36,262 bases of DNA from JBFIHF01 sp964411125. Lineage in GTDB: Bacteria; Myxococcota_A; Bradymonadia; Bradymonadales; Bradymonadaceae. Positions 19,059 through 27,707 of the stretch are shown here, one piece after another. Location of the stretch: contig CAYPJU010000073.1 of the NCBI GenBank assembly GCA_964411125.1, forward strand, positions 1 through 36,262, read 5' to 3'. The translations under genes and the position numbers were made by a program. The notes beneath the pieces are model-generated. The model was given only the letters and a program-made list of their open reading frames with translations. It was not told the DNA's origin and ran no database searches. Position 1 is the first letter of the stretch, and each line of letters begins with the position of its first letter.

Positions 19059-19715
19059 ATGGAAGAGACACCGCAACAGCACACCGGTTCATGGCCGATC
19101 GCCGTCGGTGCGATGCTCATCGCTCTCGCGCCGCACGCCTTCTTCCCCACACCGTTCGAGCTGCACATGGCGGGCGAGTTTCCGCGGTTCTACGGGATGG
19201 CGATCTGGCCCGCGGCGTTCCTCGCGGGGGTCGCATTCTTCTTCGGCACCGGCCCGGCCCGGCCCGCGCCGACGTCCGCAGACCGCGCAGCGATCGCGAT
19301 GGTGGTGGCGACCCTCGGGATCGCGGTCGCGTTCGCCATCGGGTTCGAGCCGTTCTGGACCCAGATGGGGTCGTTGCGCCCGACCGACGAGCTCATGCGC
19401 GTTACGCCGCTCTACATGGGCCTCGGCGCGCTCGCCGCCGTTTTCTGGCAGGGTTACGTGCAGTCGTACCTCTTGCGTTCCGCGGCGGTCCCGGTGGCGG
19501 TGCTCGCCTGCACGGTCCTCCCCGTCGTCATCGTCCTGCCGTTCTTCTTCCACGGGGACCCGTCGGTGGTCGCGCGCGTCGCCGCAGGCACCGTGGGCGC
19601 GAGCCTCTTGCCCGCACTCGCACACGGGCTCGGCTTCGGCCTGCGGGGCGCCGTCCTCGCCGCGCTCCCGGCGTGGTTCATGTTCGTCTGGTTCCAACAA
19701 GCAGTGTGGTTGTGA
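19059..19715 (+). CDS. polytopic membrane protein of unknown function
   Basis: A 218-residue integral membrane protein with about six hydrophobic segments (near 14-30, 46-64, 78-96, 115-140, 145-163, 172-215). I do not recognise the family. The run WQGYVQSYLLRSA with later H residues recalls CPBP-type intramembrane proteins, but the EExxxR signature is missing. Its TGA (19713-19715) shares one base with the ATG of the next gene (TGATG), indicating translational coupling with a lipoprotein, so the pair may work together at the envelope. Confidence 0.78.
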   Translation: MEETPQQHTGSWPIAVGAMLIALAPHAFFPTPFELHMAGEFPRFYGMAIWPAAFLAGVAFFFGTGPARPAPTSADRAAIAMVVATLGIAVAFAIGFEPFWTQMGSLRPTDELMRVTPLYMGLGALAAVFWQGYVQSYLLRSAAVPVAVLACTVLPVVIVLPFFFHGDPSVVARVAAGTVGASLLPALAHGLGFGLRGAVLAALPAWFMFVWFQQAVWL

Positions 19716-20929
19716 TGAAAGACTGGTTTCGTGTTTCTGTGATGTTGGTGGCCCTCGTAGCCCTGGGCTGCGGCGACGACCGGACGAGCTCGAAGGTCGA
19801 CGCCGGAGACCCTTTCGACGTCGGGGAAGGCCCGGTCGACTCCGGTGCGGACGTCGCCGAGCCGGGACCCGACATGGGGGAAGACGCGGGGGACCGGGTC
19901 GACATGGCCGAACCGGTGAAAGACCTCGGCAGCGATGACGGGACCGGAGATGCGGCGACCGATGCCGGCGTCGACATGCCGCCCCCCGAACCGCCGATCG
20001 ACGTCACGTGGCCGACGACACCGACCGAGTACGCCGCCACGACCACGGTCACCTACGTCTCGTCGCTGCAGCTCCCCGACATCGGGGGGGACGACGATCG
20101 GCCCCTCTGCTGCCGAGACTTCGGTGCCATCTCGCGGGACGAGGGGGTCGACAACTCCCTCGCGATCCTGCGCAGCACGATCGCGGGGTTCGACTACGAC
20201 CTCAACGACCTGCTGCGGAACACCATCGAGTCCGGTGATCTCGTGGTCCTGCTCGACCACCGGGAGCTCGATGGCCCCGACGATCCGGACAACTTCGCGC
20301 TCGCCTGGCTGCGAGGCGTCTTCGAAGGAGGGACGAGCTTCGCGCAGGCTTCCGCCGGAAACGGCACGTACCTGCTCGACCCCGACTCCCTGACGGCGAC
20401 CGGCGAACCCAGACTCCTCTTCAACCCCGCGACGATGAGGGGCGGCGAGATGGCTGCCGGCCCGGCCCGACTCAATCTGCTCCTCCCGATCGCGTTCACC
20501 ACCCTCGACGTGACGGTGGAAGACGCGTCGATCTCGGGGACCGCGAGCATTCAGACAGACGGCGTCGCTTACACGGGCGGCGAGATCTCGGGCTGGGTCG
20601 AGATCGAAGAGATCTTCGGCAACGTCAACCGAATCGTGGCGGCGCAGTGCGAGTGCCTGGGGCTCGGCAACACGCCGCTGTTCGAACAGGACGCCGACGG
20701 CGACTGGAGGGCAAACTGCGTCGACGACGTTCCGCTGCTCTGCGCCGACGACCTCTGCCACACGCTCGCCGGCAAGGACATCAACGACGGCGGCACGTGC
20801 AACCTCGCCCGCCAGGTGCTCCCCGCCCTCGCCGACATCGACACCGACGGCGACCGCTCGAGGTTCGAGGCGATCTCGATCGGGCTGGAATGGACGGGGG
20901 TGACGGGCGAAGTCGTGGGAGTCGAGTAG
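19715..20929 (+). CDS. lipoprotein with Asp/Gly-DMG linker, function unknown
   Basis: A 404-residue predicted lipoprotein. Lipobox ALGC near residue 17-20, then a linker of about 70 residues rich in D.G and DMG/DMAEP units. The mature domain (from about 90) begins DVTWPTTPTEYAATTTVTY and includes a CC pair, a CEC motif, a Cys-rich stretch around 350-375 and a late DIDTDGDRSRFEAISIGLEW, where DTDGD could bind calcium. Similar lipoproteins with a conserved 'fixed-size, TDGD-ending' domain occur in lineages that use these linkers, but I cannot name the domain. Coupled to the membrane protein upstream. Confidence 0.85.
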   Translation: MKDWFRVSVMLVALVALGCGDDRTSSKVDAGDPFDVGEGPVDSGADVAEPGPDMGEDAGDRVDMAEPVKDLGSDDGTGDAATDAGVDMPPPEPPIDVTWPTTPTEYAATTTVTYVSSLQLPDIGGDDDRPLCCRDFGAISRDEGVDNSLAILRSTIAGFDYDLNDLLRNTIESGDLVVLLDHRELDGPDDPDNFALAWLRGVFEGGTSFAQASAGNGTYLLDPDSLTATGEPRLLFNPATMRGGEMAAGPARLNLLLPIAFTTLDVTVEDASISGTASIQTDGVAYTGGEISGWVEIEEIFGNVNRIVAAQCECLGLGNTPLFEQDADGDWRANCVDDVPLLCADDLCHTLAGKDINDGGTCNLARQVLPALADIDTDGDRSRFEAISIGLEWTGVTGEVVGVE

Positions 20930-21070
20930 GGAAAGCTCGACCACGAAGGTTTCTTTTCGACCGAACCCCGCAGGGCTTTGCCCCACTCCCCACCGAGAAT
21001 TGCATCCTCGGAACCACGAATTTCCCCGGGGGGAGTTGCACCGTGGCCCCGGGGCGATTATCGCAACACC

Positions 21071-22084
21071 ATGGACGTCAGGGACCGCCTGGAACAGATC
21101 GTGGGAGAGCTTCTCGCCGAGGAGGTCGTCGCCGCGGTGGTGCGGGACGGCTGGCCCGAGCCGATGGTGCGCGAAGGGTTCGAGCTCCATCGGCGGACGT
21201 GGGACGTCGCCACCGTCGAACGCACGATCGCCGAGGAGCTCGCGAAGTTCGACGACCCGCAGTTTCCTTCGTCGATCGCGCATCTTTGGCCAGCGCTGCC
21301 AGGAGCCGGAGTCACCCCGGTGCTCTACAGCCGCGCGGTCGGCATCGAAAATATTCTGGTGAAACCGAGCAGCCGCGGCGTTCACTTCGCCCGCGCGTTC
21401 GAGAAGGTCTGGCGCCGCCACGACGATGCACTTCGGCTCGGCGACGACTGGCGCGCAGCGGACCGAGTGGTGGTGTCGGGATCCGACGAGACGGTCGAGG
21501 CGGTGACGGCGGTGCGGCGCGGCGCCGCCGTGACCGGCTACGGACACCGGATGTCGGTCGCCTTCGTCGCGGGTGACCACGCGCCGTGGGTTGCCGGCCT
21601 CGCCACCGACATCGTGATGTGGCACCAGCGCGGATGCTTTTCCTGTTCGGCGGTCTACTGCGGAGACGGTGTGGACGTGGCTGCGCTCGGCCGCGACCTC
21701 GGCGCCGCGATCGCCGACGCCGAGCGACGACTCGCCGCCGAGCTCGACACCGCTCAGCTCGCCGCCCGGGCCCAGCGACGTGGCGTCGCAGAGCTCGAGA
21801 CCGAGGTCTGGGGTGACGGCCTCGGGTGGGTCGAACTCCGCGAGCGGTGGGACGGTGAATCGATCGCCCCGCATGCGGTCGCCCTCGTCCCACGCCTCCC
21901 CGGCGAAGCGCCGGTGGCGCTGCAAGGGGTCGCGATCGGCGCGCCCCCGTCCGCGGTTCGCGACCTCGAACGGCACGCCCGAAACCTGGGAGCGACGCTG
22001 ACCTGTTCCCCCGGCGAGCTGCAGGCGCCGCCGGCGAGTTGGCCGCACGACGGTGGTCCCAACGTGGCCGGCTGGGTAATCTGA
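21071..22084 (+). CDS. LuxC-like acyl-CoA reductase
   Basis: A 337-residue protein resembling the LuxC family, which reduces acyl-CoA or acyl-protein thioesters to aldehydes with NADPH. Matching regions: GIENILVKPSSRGVHF (about 91-106), VTGYGHRMSVAFV, DIVMWHQRGCFSCSAVY with the candidate thioester Cys189 (or Cys192), and a C-terminal WPHDGGPNVAGWV like the LuxC ending. It is shorter than typical LuxC, mainly at the N-terminus. No luxD, luxE or luciferase genes are near, so a role in aldehyde, alcohol or wax-ester metabolism is more likely than luminescence. The start at 21071 is chosen for the natural MDVRDRLEQI opening; no strong ribosome-binding site is seen. Confidence 0.8.
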   Translation: MDVRDRLEQIVGELLAEEVVAAVVRDGWPEPMVREGFELHRRTWDVATVERTIAEELAKFDDPQFPSSIAHLWPALPGAGVTPVLYSRAVGIENILVKPSSRGVHFARAFEKVWRRHDDALRLGDDWRAADRVVVSGSDETVEAVTAVRRGAAVTGYGHRMSVAFVAGDHAPWVAGLATDIVMWHQRGCFSCSAVYCGDGVDVAALGRDLGAAIADAERRLAAELDTAQLAARAQRRGVAELETEVWGDGLGWVELRERWDGESIAPHAVALVPRLPGEAPVALQGVAIGAPPSAVRDLERHARNLGATLTCSPGELQAPPASWPHDGGPNVAGWVI

Positions 22085-22091
22085 GGGTGAC

Positions 22092-22104
22092 GCGGGGCCC
22101 CCGC
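22092..22104 (+). terminator. G/C palindrome after the LuxC-like gene
   Basis: GCGGGG-C-CCCCGC, 7 bases after the stop codon, followed by TGGGTAAATTGG. It can fold only with the inner pairs open and has no T-run; possible weak terminator. Confidence 0.3.
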
Positions 22105-22146
22105 CGTGGGTAAATTGGCCACTCGCAAACATGTTCGAGGCATTCG

Positions 22147-24861
22147 GTGCGACCGACGACCAAAACGACGAACCTCACGCCGGCGCGGACCGATCTGATC
22201 GGGCGCAACCTCGAGCTGGCCCGTCTGCGCGAGCTCTTCGAGTCGGGGCGCCTCGTGACGGTCGTCGGTATCGGCGGGACCGGGAAGACGCGGCTCGCAC
22301 GTGAGTTCGGACGGATCAGCGTGGGTAATTTCCCGGGTGGCGTCTGGATGCTCGAACTCGCCAACTTCGACTCGGTCGACGAAGCGATGCGCGAGCTGGC
22401 CCAGATGCTCGGCGTCGGTTTCGGGGGCCAGGCGTCGTCGGTCCAACCGATTGTCGAAGCGCTCAAGAACAAGCCACGCACCCTGGTGATCTTCGACAAC
22501 GTCGAGCACATCGTCGACCAGATCGCCGACCCGATCGCGCGCATCGTCGATCGCACCCGAGAAGTCAGCGTGCTGGCGACGAGCCGCGAGCCGATCCGAA
22601 TTCAGGGGGAGCAGCGATTCAAGCTCTCGCCGCTCGGACACGAAGCAGCGGTGAATCTCTTCGTGCAGCGCGCCAGCGAGCTGATGGGGACGTTCGAGCT
22701 CGGCGACCACAACCGCGAAGCGATCGAGAACCTCGTCGATCAGCTCGACCGGCTTCCCCTCGCGATCGAGCTCGCCGCCGCGCGCGTGAAGGTGCTCCCG
22801 CCCGACCAGCTCGTCGGGCGCCTCAGCCAGCGCCTCCACTCGCTGCGCTCCCGCGACCGTGAGCGCCCGAGTCGGCACGAGACCCTCGCCGCCACGATCG
22901 ACTGGTCGTGGGACCTCCTCGACGAGCAACAGCAGCGTGGCCTCGAGCGATGCTCCGTCTTCCGCGGCGGTTTCTCGATCGAGGCGATCGAGGCCGTCGT
23001 ACAGTACGACGGGCTCGCCGAAGATCTCGTGGAAGACCTCATCGAACGGTCGCTGCTCGAGTACGAGGACACGGTCGCTGGCCGCCGGTTCTTCCTGTTC
23101 GAGCTCGTCCGCAGGCTCGCCGAGGAGAAGCTCGCGAACTCCGGGGACCAGGCCGAGCTCCACGCCCGGCACGCCGAGTTCTACACGGAGCTCGTCGAAG
23201 CGACGCCGCCCGAGTCGATCTACAAGCGACAGGCCGATCTGCCGAACTTGCTCGCCGCCCTGCGCCGCGTCGACGGCGAGCAGCAGGCGAGGGTCGCGAT
23301 CGCCGCGGCGACAGTCCTGCGGCTGACGGGGAGCGTCAGCCTCCTCGAGGAGCGGCTCTCCGACCTGCTGATGGAGTCGAAAGACCCGTCGCTGCAGGCG
23401 AAGCTCTTCCTGTTGCGCGGGATCGCGGCGCACGAGCGGCGCGAGTACGAGGATGCACGACGCGATGTCGAGCGGGCCGCCCAGATTGCCGACGACGAGG
23501 ACGACGCCGAGGTTCGCGCCGACGCTCTGACGATCTCGGGGCTAACGCTGCTGGAGCTCGGGCGCGTCGAAGAAGGGATGGCGACGCTGCAGAGTGCGCT
23601 CGACTGCGCGCAGAAGAGCGGCAACTCGCGGCTCGAGACGATCGCGCTCGGCACGCTGGGCCTCGCCCATTCTCAGCAGGGTGACTGGGGGCTGGCCGAA
23701 ACCCTCTTCGAACGCGCCATCGCGCGCTGCCGGGCGGCGGGCGACGACGTCCTCACCGGACGATCGCTCTTGAACCTCGGCGGGTGCCAGTCGCTGCACG
23801 GACGCTGGAACGAAGCGCGCGCCAACCTCGAGGACGCCCTGTCGTACCTCGACAAGGTGGAGGACGATCGAAAGCGGGGGGTGGCGAATCTGCTGCTCGG
23901 GGGCGTTCATCGCGCGTTGCAGCAACCGGCCGAAGCGAAGAAGCACTACGAACTCGCGCGCGACATCGGCCACGCGCTCGGTTGGAAAGAGACGGAAACG
24001 GCGGCGCTCATCGGGCTCGGCGAGCTGAGCCAGGACGCCGCCGACCGCACGTATCTGGTGCAGGCGATTCAACTGAACGAAGGGGCGCCGCGGTTCGCGG
24101 ACGAGGCGAAGCCCCGCTCGCACCTCGCGCTGCACGACCTCCTGGGGCAACGACACGAATTTGCGCGGCCGCAGTTCCGGCGCGCGCTCGGCGTCGTCGG
24201 CGAAGCTGATCCCCGGTGGTCGACTCTCCTGCTCGGCTACCTCGCCCTCTCGTACGCGATGGTCCAGGACCAGCACGGGTCGAAAGACGCGCTCGGGTTG
24301 ATGGAGAAGGTCACCGGACGCGACGAGCTCGACGCGGAACTGACCGACCTCTTTGCGCGAACCTGCGGCCTGTTCTCCGACGGACAGTTCGCGGACCGCG
24401 CGGATGTCGCGGCGACGATCGAGGTGCTCGAGGAGATGGAGCATCGACCGCTCGCCTTTCGTTCTGCCTCCTGGAGCTCGCACGACCCGCTGAAGACGCT
24501 GCGGGAACTGATCGAGAACACCTTCGGAGCCGGAGCTTCGGCCGTGCTCGCGGTCTCACGCGACGGACGGCGCTTCGTCCCTCCCGATGCCGAGGAGGTC
24601 GACTTCTCGCGCCGAGGACCCCTCCGAAAGATCATCGTGGCGCTCGCCGAAGCGCGCGAACAACGGCCCGGCCAGGGACTGTCGGCCGACGACGTGTTGG
24701 AGGCGGGGTGGCCCGGCGACATCGTCACCGCCGATGCGGGCGCCGCGCGCGTCTACAGCGCGGTCCGCACTCTCCGCACTCACGGCTGGGAAGATCTGCT
24801 CCTCACGCAAGACGACGGCTACCTCATCGACCCCGAAATCGCGATCGTCTGGCTCGATTGA
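22147..24861 (+). CDS. AfsR/LuxR-type NB-ARC-like ATPase with TPR repeats and C-terminal winged helix
   Basis: A 904-residue cytoplasmic regulator. GTG start at 22147 with GAGG six bases upstream. The ATPase has Walker A GIGGTGKT (41-48), Walker B LVIFDN (113-118), the sensor-like VLATSREPI, and LPLAIELAAARVKVLPP, the GLPL-type motif of AP-ATPases. A central long alpha-helical part (about 330-740) contains TPR-like repeats (for example ADALTISGLTLLELGRVEEG and TLGLAHSQQGDWGLAETLFE). The last 100 residues end in LSADDVLEAGWPG...VYSAVRTLRTHGWEDLLLT.DDGYLI, a winged-helix of the type found at the C-terminus in Myxococcota-like regulators. It is probably an ATP-controlled transcription factor sensing a ligand or protein through the TPRs. 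Targets are unknown; the two genes downstream are possible. Confidence 0.9.
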   Translation: MRPTTKTTNLTPARTDLIGRNLELARLRELFESGRLVTVVGIGGTGKTRLAREFGRISVGNFPGGVWMLELANFDSVDEAMRELAQMLGVGFGGQASSVQPIVEALKNKPRTLVIFDNVEHIVDQIADPIARIVDRTREVSVLATSREPIRIQGEQRFKLSPLGHEAAVNLFVQRASELMGTFELGDHNREAIENLVDQLDRLPLAIELAAARVKVLPPDQLVGRLSQRLHSLRSRDRERPSRHETLAATIDWSWDLLDEQQQRGLERCSVFRGGFSIEAIEAVVQYDGLAEDLVEDLIERSLLEYEDTVAGRRFFLFELVRRLAEEKLANSGDQAELHARHAEFYTELVEATPPESIYKRQADLPNLLAALRRVDGEQQARVAIAAATVLRLTGSVSLLEERLSDLLMESKDPSLQAKLFLLRGIAAHERREYEDARRDVERAAQIADDEDDAEVRADALTISGLTLLELGRVEEGMATLQSALDCAQKSGNSRLETIALGTLGLAHSQQGDWGLAETLFERAIARCRAAGDDVLTGRSLLNLGGCQSLHGRWNEARANLEDALSYLDKVEDDRKRGVANLLLGGVHRALQQPAEAKKHYELARDIGHALGWKETETAALIGLGELSQDAADRTYLVQAIQLNEGAPRFADEAKPRSHLALHDLLGQRHEFARPQFRRALGVVGEADPRWSTLLLGYLALSYAMVQDQHGSKDALGLMEKVTGRDELDAELTDLFARTCGLFSDGQFADRADVAATIEVLEEMEHRPLAFRSASWSSHDPLKTLRELIENTFGAGASAVLAVSRDGRRFVPPDAEEVDFSRRGPLRKIIVALAEAREQRPGQGLSADDVLEAGWPGDIVTADAGAARVYSAVRTLRTHGWEDLLLTQDDGYLIDPEIAIVWLD

Positions 24862-24883
24862 GCCCGGGGATCAGCCGTAGTAT

Positions 24884-24910
24884 GGTCGCAGCGCCGCGCC
24901 ATGTGCGACC
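24884..24910. other. hairpin between the regulator and coiled-coil genes
   Basis: GGTCGCA (24884-24890) and TGCGACC (24904-24910) are perfect complements around a 13-base GC-rich loop. A second 6-bp hairpin TTCGGG/CCCGAA lies at 24921-24940. They may end the regulator transcript, bind a regulator, or both; no T-run follows. Confidence 0.4.
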
Positions 24911-24956
24911 GACGAGAACCTTCGGGTGCCCGCCCCCGAACGCCGAGAGAAAGACG

Positions 24957-25361
24957 ATGGTGAACCCCGGAATTCACGCGGAGATGACGATCCTCATCCG
25001 CCGCGAAAACGAGCTCGAAGAGAAGATCGCAGAGCTCCAGAAGCACGAAATCCCTCTCTGGGCGAAACGCGTGAAGCTCGCACGGGAGAAGGGGATGGAC
25101 GACCTGGCCGAGGAAGCGAAGGGGCGAGTGCGGGAGTTGAAGGCGAAGCTCGACGAGGCGAAGCGGGAGATCGAATCGATCGCGATGCAGAAGTCGGCGC
25201 TGCGCTACGAGTCGCGTCGCCCGACTGGCAACGAGGTCGAGCGCGCCGAAAACATGGTCGAGCAAGTGCGGCTGGGGGGACTCGTCGACCCCGACCGCAA
25301 GGATTGGGAGAGCCTCGAGGAAGAGAGCGGGACCGCGTTCGACTTCGGCGAAGAAGACTGA
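24957..25361 (+). CDS. small coiled-coil protein
   Basis: A 134-residue protein made mostly of charged amphipathic helix from about 8 to 80 (ENELEEKIAELQKHE, RVRELKAKLDEAKREIE), then a less ordered acidic C-terminus ending EED. No signal peptide, membrane segment or catalytic motif. It resembles PspA-type coiled coils only in composition. ATG at 24957 (AAAGACG upstream gives a weak AAAG). It lies 95 bases after the ATPase/TPR regulator and 16 bases before the WYL gene, so it is probably co-transcribed with the latter. Confidence 0.8.
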   Translation: MVNPGIHAEMTILIRRENELEEKIAELQKHEIPLWAKRVKLAREKGMDDLAEEAKGRVRELKAKLDEAKREIESIAMQKSALRYESRRPTGNEVERAENMVEQVRLGGLVDPDRKDWESLEEESGTAFDFGEED

Positions 25362-25377
25362 GCCACACCGGGAAACC

Positions 25378-26046
25378 ATGCGCCGAGACAACGTCAACAT
25401 CCCGACCATCAAGGGCCGCATCGCGGAGCGACTGCAGCGTGCGAGGCGCCGCGACCGCGAGGAGCTCGACTTCGGTGAGGAGCTCCACGACCTCACGCTG
25501 CGCACCCCCGCCGAACGCGGCACGGTCGCGCTCGCCCTGCTCGTTCTCGAACAGCTCGCCGAGCACGGCGGCACGCGCGCCCCGCAGCGAGCTCTGCAGA
25601 ACACGTTGCGCAAGCTGCTCGGGACCCTGTCGCCCAAGCAGATCATGGACATCGAGATCGAGACCTACGAGCTGATGCTCTGGATCGGCTCGGCGATCGA
25701 CCCCGAGTGGACCCACGAGGAAGAGCTCGACCCCTCGCAGATCGACCCCCACGCCGGGACGCCCGAGCTGATTCGCTGGGCCATCGCCACCGGCCAGGAC
25801 CTCGAGCTCGACTACTACAGCCGCAACCGCGGCGAGCTCACGTCGCGCAAGATCACGCCGCTCAGCGTCGAAGCCGAGACCTACGTCCACGCGTACTGCC
25901 ACCTGCGCCGCGACGAACGCGTCTTCCGAGTCAGCCGCATCGCCGACATCCGACCCGTCGGCGGCTGGAAGAAGGTGAAGAAGGCCGTGCCGACGCCGCG
26001 CCCGGAGCCGGAGCCCGAGGACGACGGGCAGATGGACCTTCTGTAG
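25378..26046 (+). CDS. WYL-domain protein
   Basis: A 222-residue protein with a WYL-type domain at about 130-192 (LELDYYSRNRGELTSRKITPLSVEAETYVHAYCHLR, here described by its key parts LDYYSRNRGE, ITPLSVE and YCHLRRDERVFRVSRI), the ligand- or nucleic-acid-binding module used by PafC-like and phage-defence regulators. The N-terminal 125 residues are helical (ALALLVLEQLAEHG and others) without an obvious helix-turn-helix, so DNA binding is not shown. The Pro/Glu-rich tail ends GQMDLL. It follows the coiled-coil gene by 16 bases and meets the hipB-like gene tail to tail with no base between stops (TAGCTA, 26044-26049). Confidence 0.85.
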   Translation: MRRDNVNIPTIKGRIAERLQRARRRDREELDFGEELHDLTLRTPAERGTVALALLVLEQLAEHGGTRAPQRALQNTLRKLLGTLSPKQIMDIEIETYELMLWIGSAIDPEWTHEEELDPSQIDPHAGTPELIRWAIATGQDLELDYYSRNRGELTSRKITPLSVEAETYVHAYCHLRRDERVFRVSRIADIRPVGGWKKVKKAVPTPRPEPEPEDDGQMDLL

Positions 26047-26313
26047 CTACCGATCGGGCCGTCGCTGGATCGTCAGCGTCAGCCCGAACGGACGCAGCGC
26101 CGCCTCGAGCGTCGCCATCGTGGGATTCCCCGCGTCCTGCTCCAGATTGCGCAGCGTTCGAACCGACAGCTTCGTCGCCCGGGCAAACTGCTGCTGGTTC
26201 AGCCCGGCGACATCCTTTCGCAGGCCGCGGACCGCTTCTCCCCAGGTCATCTCACCGCGCCCGACGGCGGCGACGAGCCTGTCGTAGTAGGCGTCGCGCT
26301 CTTCGACGTTCAT
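26047..26313 (-). CDS. hipB: HipB-like XRE-family antitoxin/repressor
   Basis: An 88-residue protein with a helix-turn-helix of the XRE type (GLNQQQFARATKLSVRTLRNLEQDAGNPTMATLEAAL, key parts QQQFARATKLS and VRTLRNLEQ) and an N-terminal helix of about 35 residues, ending QRRPDR. Its ATG overlaps the TGA of the hipA-like gene (26313-26310). In classical hipBA the antitoxin gene comes first; here the order is reversed. It is expected to bind the palindromes upstream of hipA and to bind the HipA-like kinase; both are inferred from the family. Confidence 0.88.
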   Translation of the reverse strand: MNVEERDAYYDRLVAAVGRGEMTWGEAVRGLRKDVAGLNQQQFARATKLSVRTLRNLEQDAGNPTMATLEAALRPFGLTLTIQRRPDR

Positions 26314-27623
26314 CCGAGCCCCCAGCGCTTCAGCGTTTCTTCGAGATCACCGAGGTAGATGCGCGGCGCGTCCATCACGGCCTCGTCGATGCCCGACTCC
26401 ATCAGTCGGCCTGGGAGTGAACGCAAGGAATCGGCGAACGCGCGCAGGCTCCCCGTCATGTCGAGCCCCGGCACCCATGCGTCGAGCTCGTCGCACACGG
26501 CGACCCAGTCGATTCTGCCGCCGTACTCGTGCTTCTCCCAGGTCGTAGAGCGGGTGACCCCCGCCGGATCGAGCACCATCGGCGCGAGGTCGTAAATCGG
26601 CGCCCAGACGAGACGCTCGCCGCGGACGATCGCACGGTTGCGACCGTGGTTGTCCGAGTTTCCGACCACGACGTCGAGCAAATCTCTGCAGACGTATTCG
26701 CGCACGAGGGTGGGGAAATCTTCCAGTTGATCGCGGTCCGACAGTGCCCCTCGTAGGGCCCGGAGAAACGTCTGATGCCTCACGGCCGCGCCGGTGGTCG
26801 TGATTCCCGCGAGGCTGTAGAGCGACTCGACCGCTCGGCGTTCGAGACCCGACACCGAAGGGTGGCGATCGAAACGGGGCAACCAGAGCGACGGAAGTCG
26901 GCCTTCGTCGGCGACGAGTTCTCCGACGCAGATGTCGAGGCCGAGCTCGGCGAGGGCCGTCGCGTAGTAGTGCTCGGTGACGAGAATCAGGCGGTCGGCA
27001 GCCGTGCGCTTGCCGCGGGGCCATTTGACGAACCAACTGTGGTGGGTCTCGTGGTCCGGGATCGTATCGGCGGGGTAGATGTTCCCCGCGACGTCTTCGG
27101 CGAGGAGAACCTTGGGCGCATCGCCTCCTGCACCGGTGGCGCCGCCGATCGCAGCGCCCCGCGCGGCGGCGTACTCGAGGAAGCCGACGTCCCGGGCGAG
27201 CACTTCGTCTTTCGAGAACGGCCTCGCCTTCTCTCGAGGGGGCGGCCCGGCGATCCGGAGATGCCCGACCGGCGCTCGCGTGTGGTTACGCAGGAGCAAC
27301 CAGTCCAGCTCGGCTTCGGTCTCGAAGCTCGCGTCGAGGCGGGTCTCCCACCACCGTCGGGCGGCTCCGGCGGGGACGATGTCGTACAAGAAGGGCGGCC
27401 ATCCCTCGTAGGTCCACGTTCCGAACCCGACTGGAAACCGTTCGGCGATCGCCCGAGCATCGTGGGTGCCGAGGTCGTCGATGTTGGCGACGATGTAGTC
27501 GTTCAGATATCCGAGCTGGGTCGGGCTCTTCCGACCCGCCTGGGTCTCCCGAACGGTCAGCTCCGCCGCCGCGTGCCACGCTCCTCGAAAGTGGCATTCG
27601 ATCTGTAGGGTCGCTGCTGCCAT
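26310..27623 (-). CDS. hipA: HipA-like Ser/Thr kinase toxin
   Basis: A 437-residue HipA-fold kinase, near the normal length. Motifs: the Gly-rich loop TGAGGDAPK (163-171), with Thr where many HipA proteins have the autophosphorylated Ser; GNSDNHGRN (321-329) with catalytic Asp324; and YDLAP (344-348) with Asp345, the metal-binding DFG-like Asp. HipA toxins phosphorylate targets such as glutamyl-tRNA synthetase and cause growth arrest; the target here is unknown. The ATG at 27623 is chosen because the 110 bases upstream are AT-rich and hold promoter and palindromes; an in-frame ATG at 27734 would put 37 odd residues in front (FYCDVRDKAVFCCRKLCC). It is followed by hipB with a 4-base overlap. 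Confidence 0.88.
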   Translation of the reverse strand: MAAATLQIECHFRGAWHAAAELTVRETQAGRKSPTQLGYLNDYIVANIDDLGTHDARAIAERFPVGFGTWTYEGWPPFLYDIVPAGAARRWWETRLDASFETEAELDWLLLRNHTRAPVGHLRIAGPPPREKARPFSKDEVLARDVGFLEYAAARGAAIGGATGAGGDAPKVLLAEDVAGNIYPADTIPDHETHHSWFVKWPRGKRTAADRLILVTEHYYATALAELGLDICVGELVADEGRLPSLWLPRFDRHPSVSGLERRAVESLYSLAGITTTGAAVRHQTFLRALRGALSDRDQLEDFPTLVREYVCRDLLDVVVGNSDNHGRNRAIVRGERLVWAPIYDLAPMVLDPAGVTRSTTWEKHEYGGRIDWVAVCDELDAWVPGLDMTGSLRAFADSLRSLPGRLMESGIDEAVMDAPRIYLGDLEETLKRWGLG

Positions 27624-27626
27624 AGC

Positions 27627-27640
27627 GGCATCATAATGCC
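27627..27640. promoter_or_regulatory. palindrome GGCAT-N4-ATGCC in the hipA leader
   Basis: Perfect inverted repeat GGCAT/ATGCC four bases upstream of the hipA ATG, covering the place of the ribosome-binding site. It differs from the two promoter palindromes and could be an RNA or protein binding site. Confidence 0.35.
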
Positions 27641-27666
27641 TCAATATCGCGAAGCAACATAATTTT

Positions 27667-27682
27667 CGGCAACAAAATACCG
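27667..27682. promoter_or_regulatory. candidate HipB operator 1 (over the -10 box)
   Basis: CGGCAACAAAATACCG fits a CGGYA-N6-TACCG palindrome (one asymmetry between arms). It covers the -10 box of the predicted hipA promoter and lies 41 bases centre to centre from operator 2, about four helical turns. Confidence 0.55.
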
Positions 27683-27702
27683 CTTTATCTCGAACATCGC
27701 AA
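27674..27702 (-). promoter_or_regulatory. candidate hipA promoter
   Basis: On the minus strand TTGCGA (complement of 27697-27702) and TATTTT (complement of 27674-27679) are 17 bases apart in the only AT-rich stretch of this region, about 50 bases upstream of hipA. Transcription would start near 27667. Confidence 0.5.
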
Positions 27703-27707
27703 TAAAA

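Noticed and set aside
21071..22084. Bioluminescence function for the LuxC-like gene
   Set aside because: No luciferase, LuxD or LuxE gene is present nearby.
19454..22132. A very long open frame (about 890 codons) on the minus strand
   Set aside because: It is the antisense of three credible plus-strand genes, has Arg/Gly/Asp-rich composition, no domain, and arises from high third-position GC.
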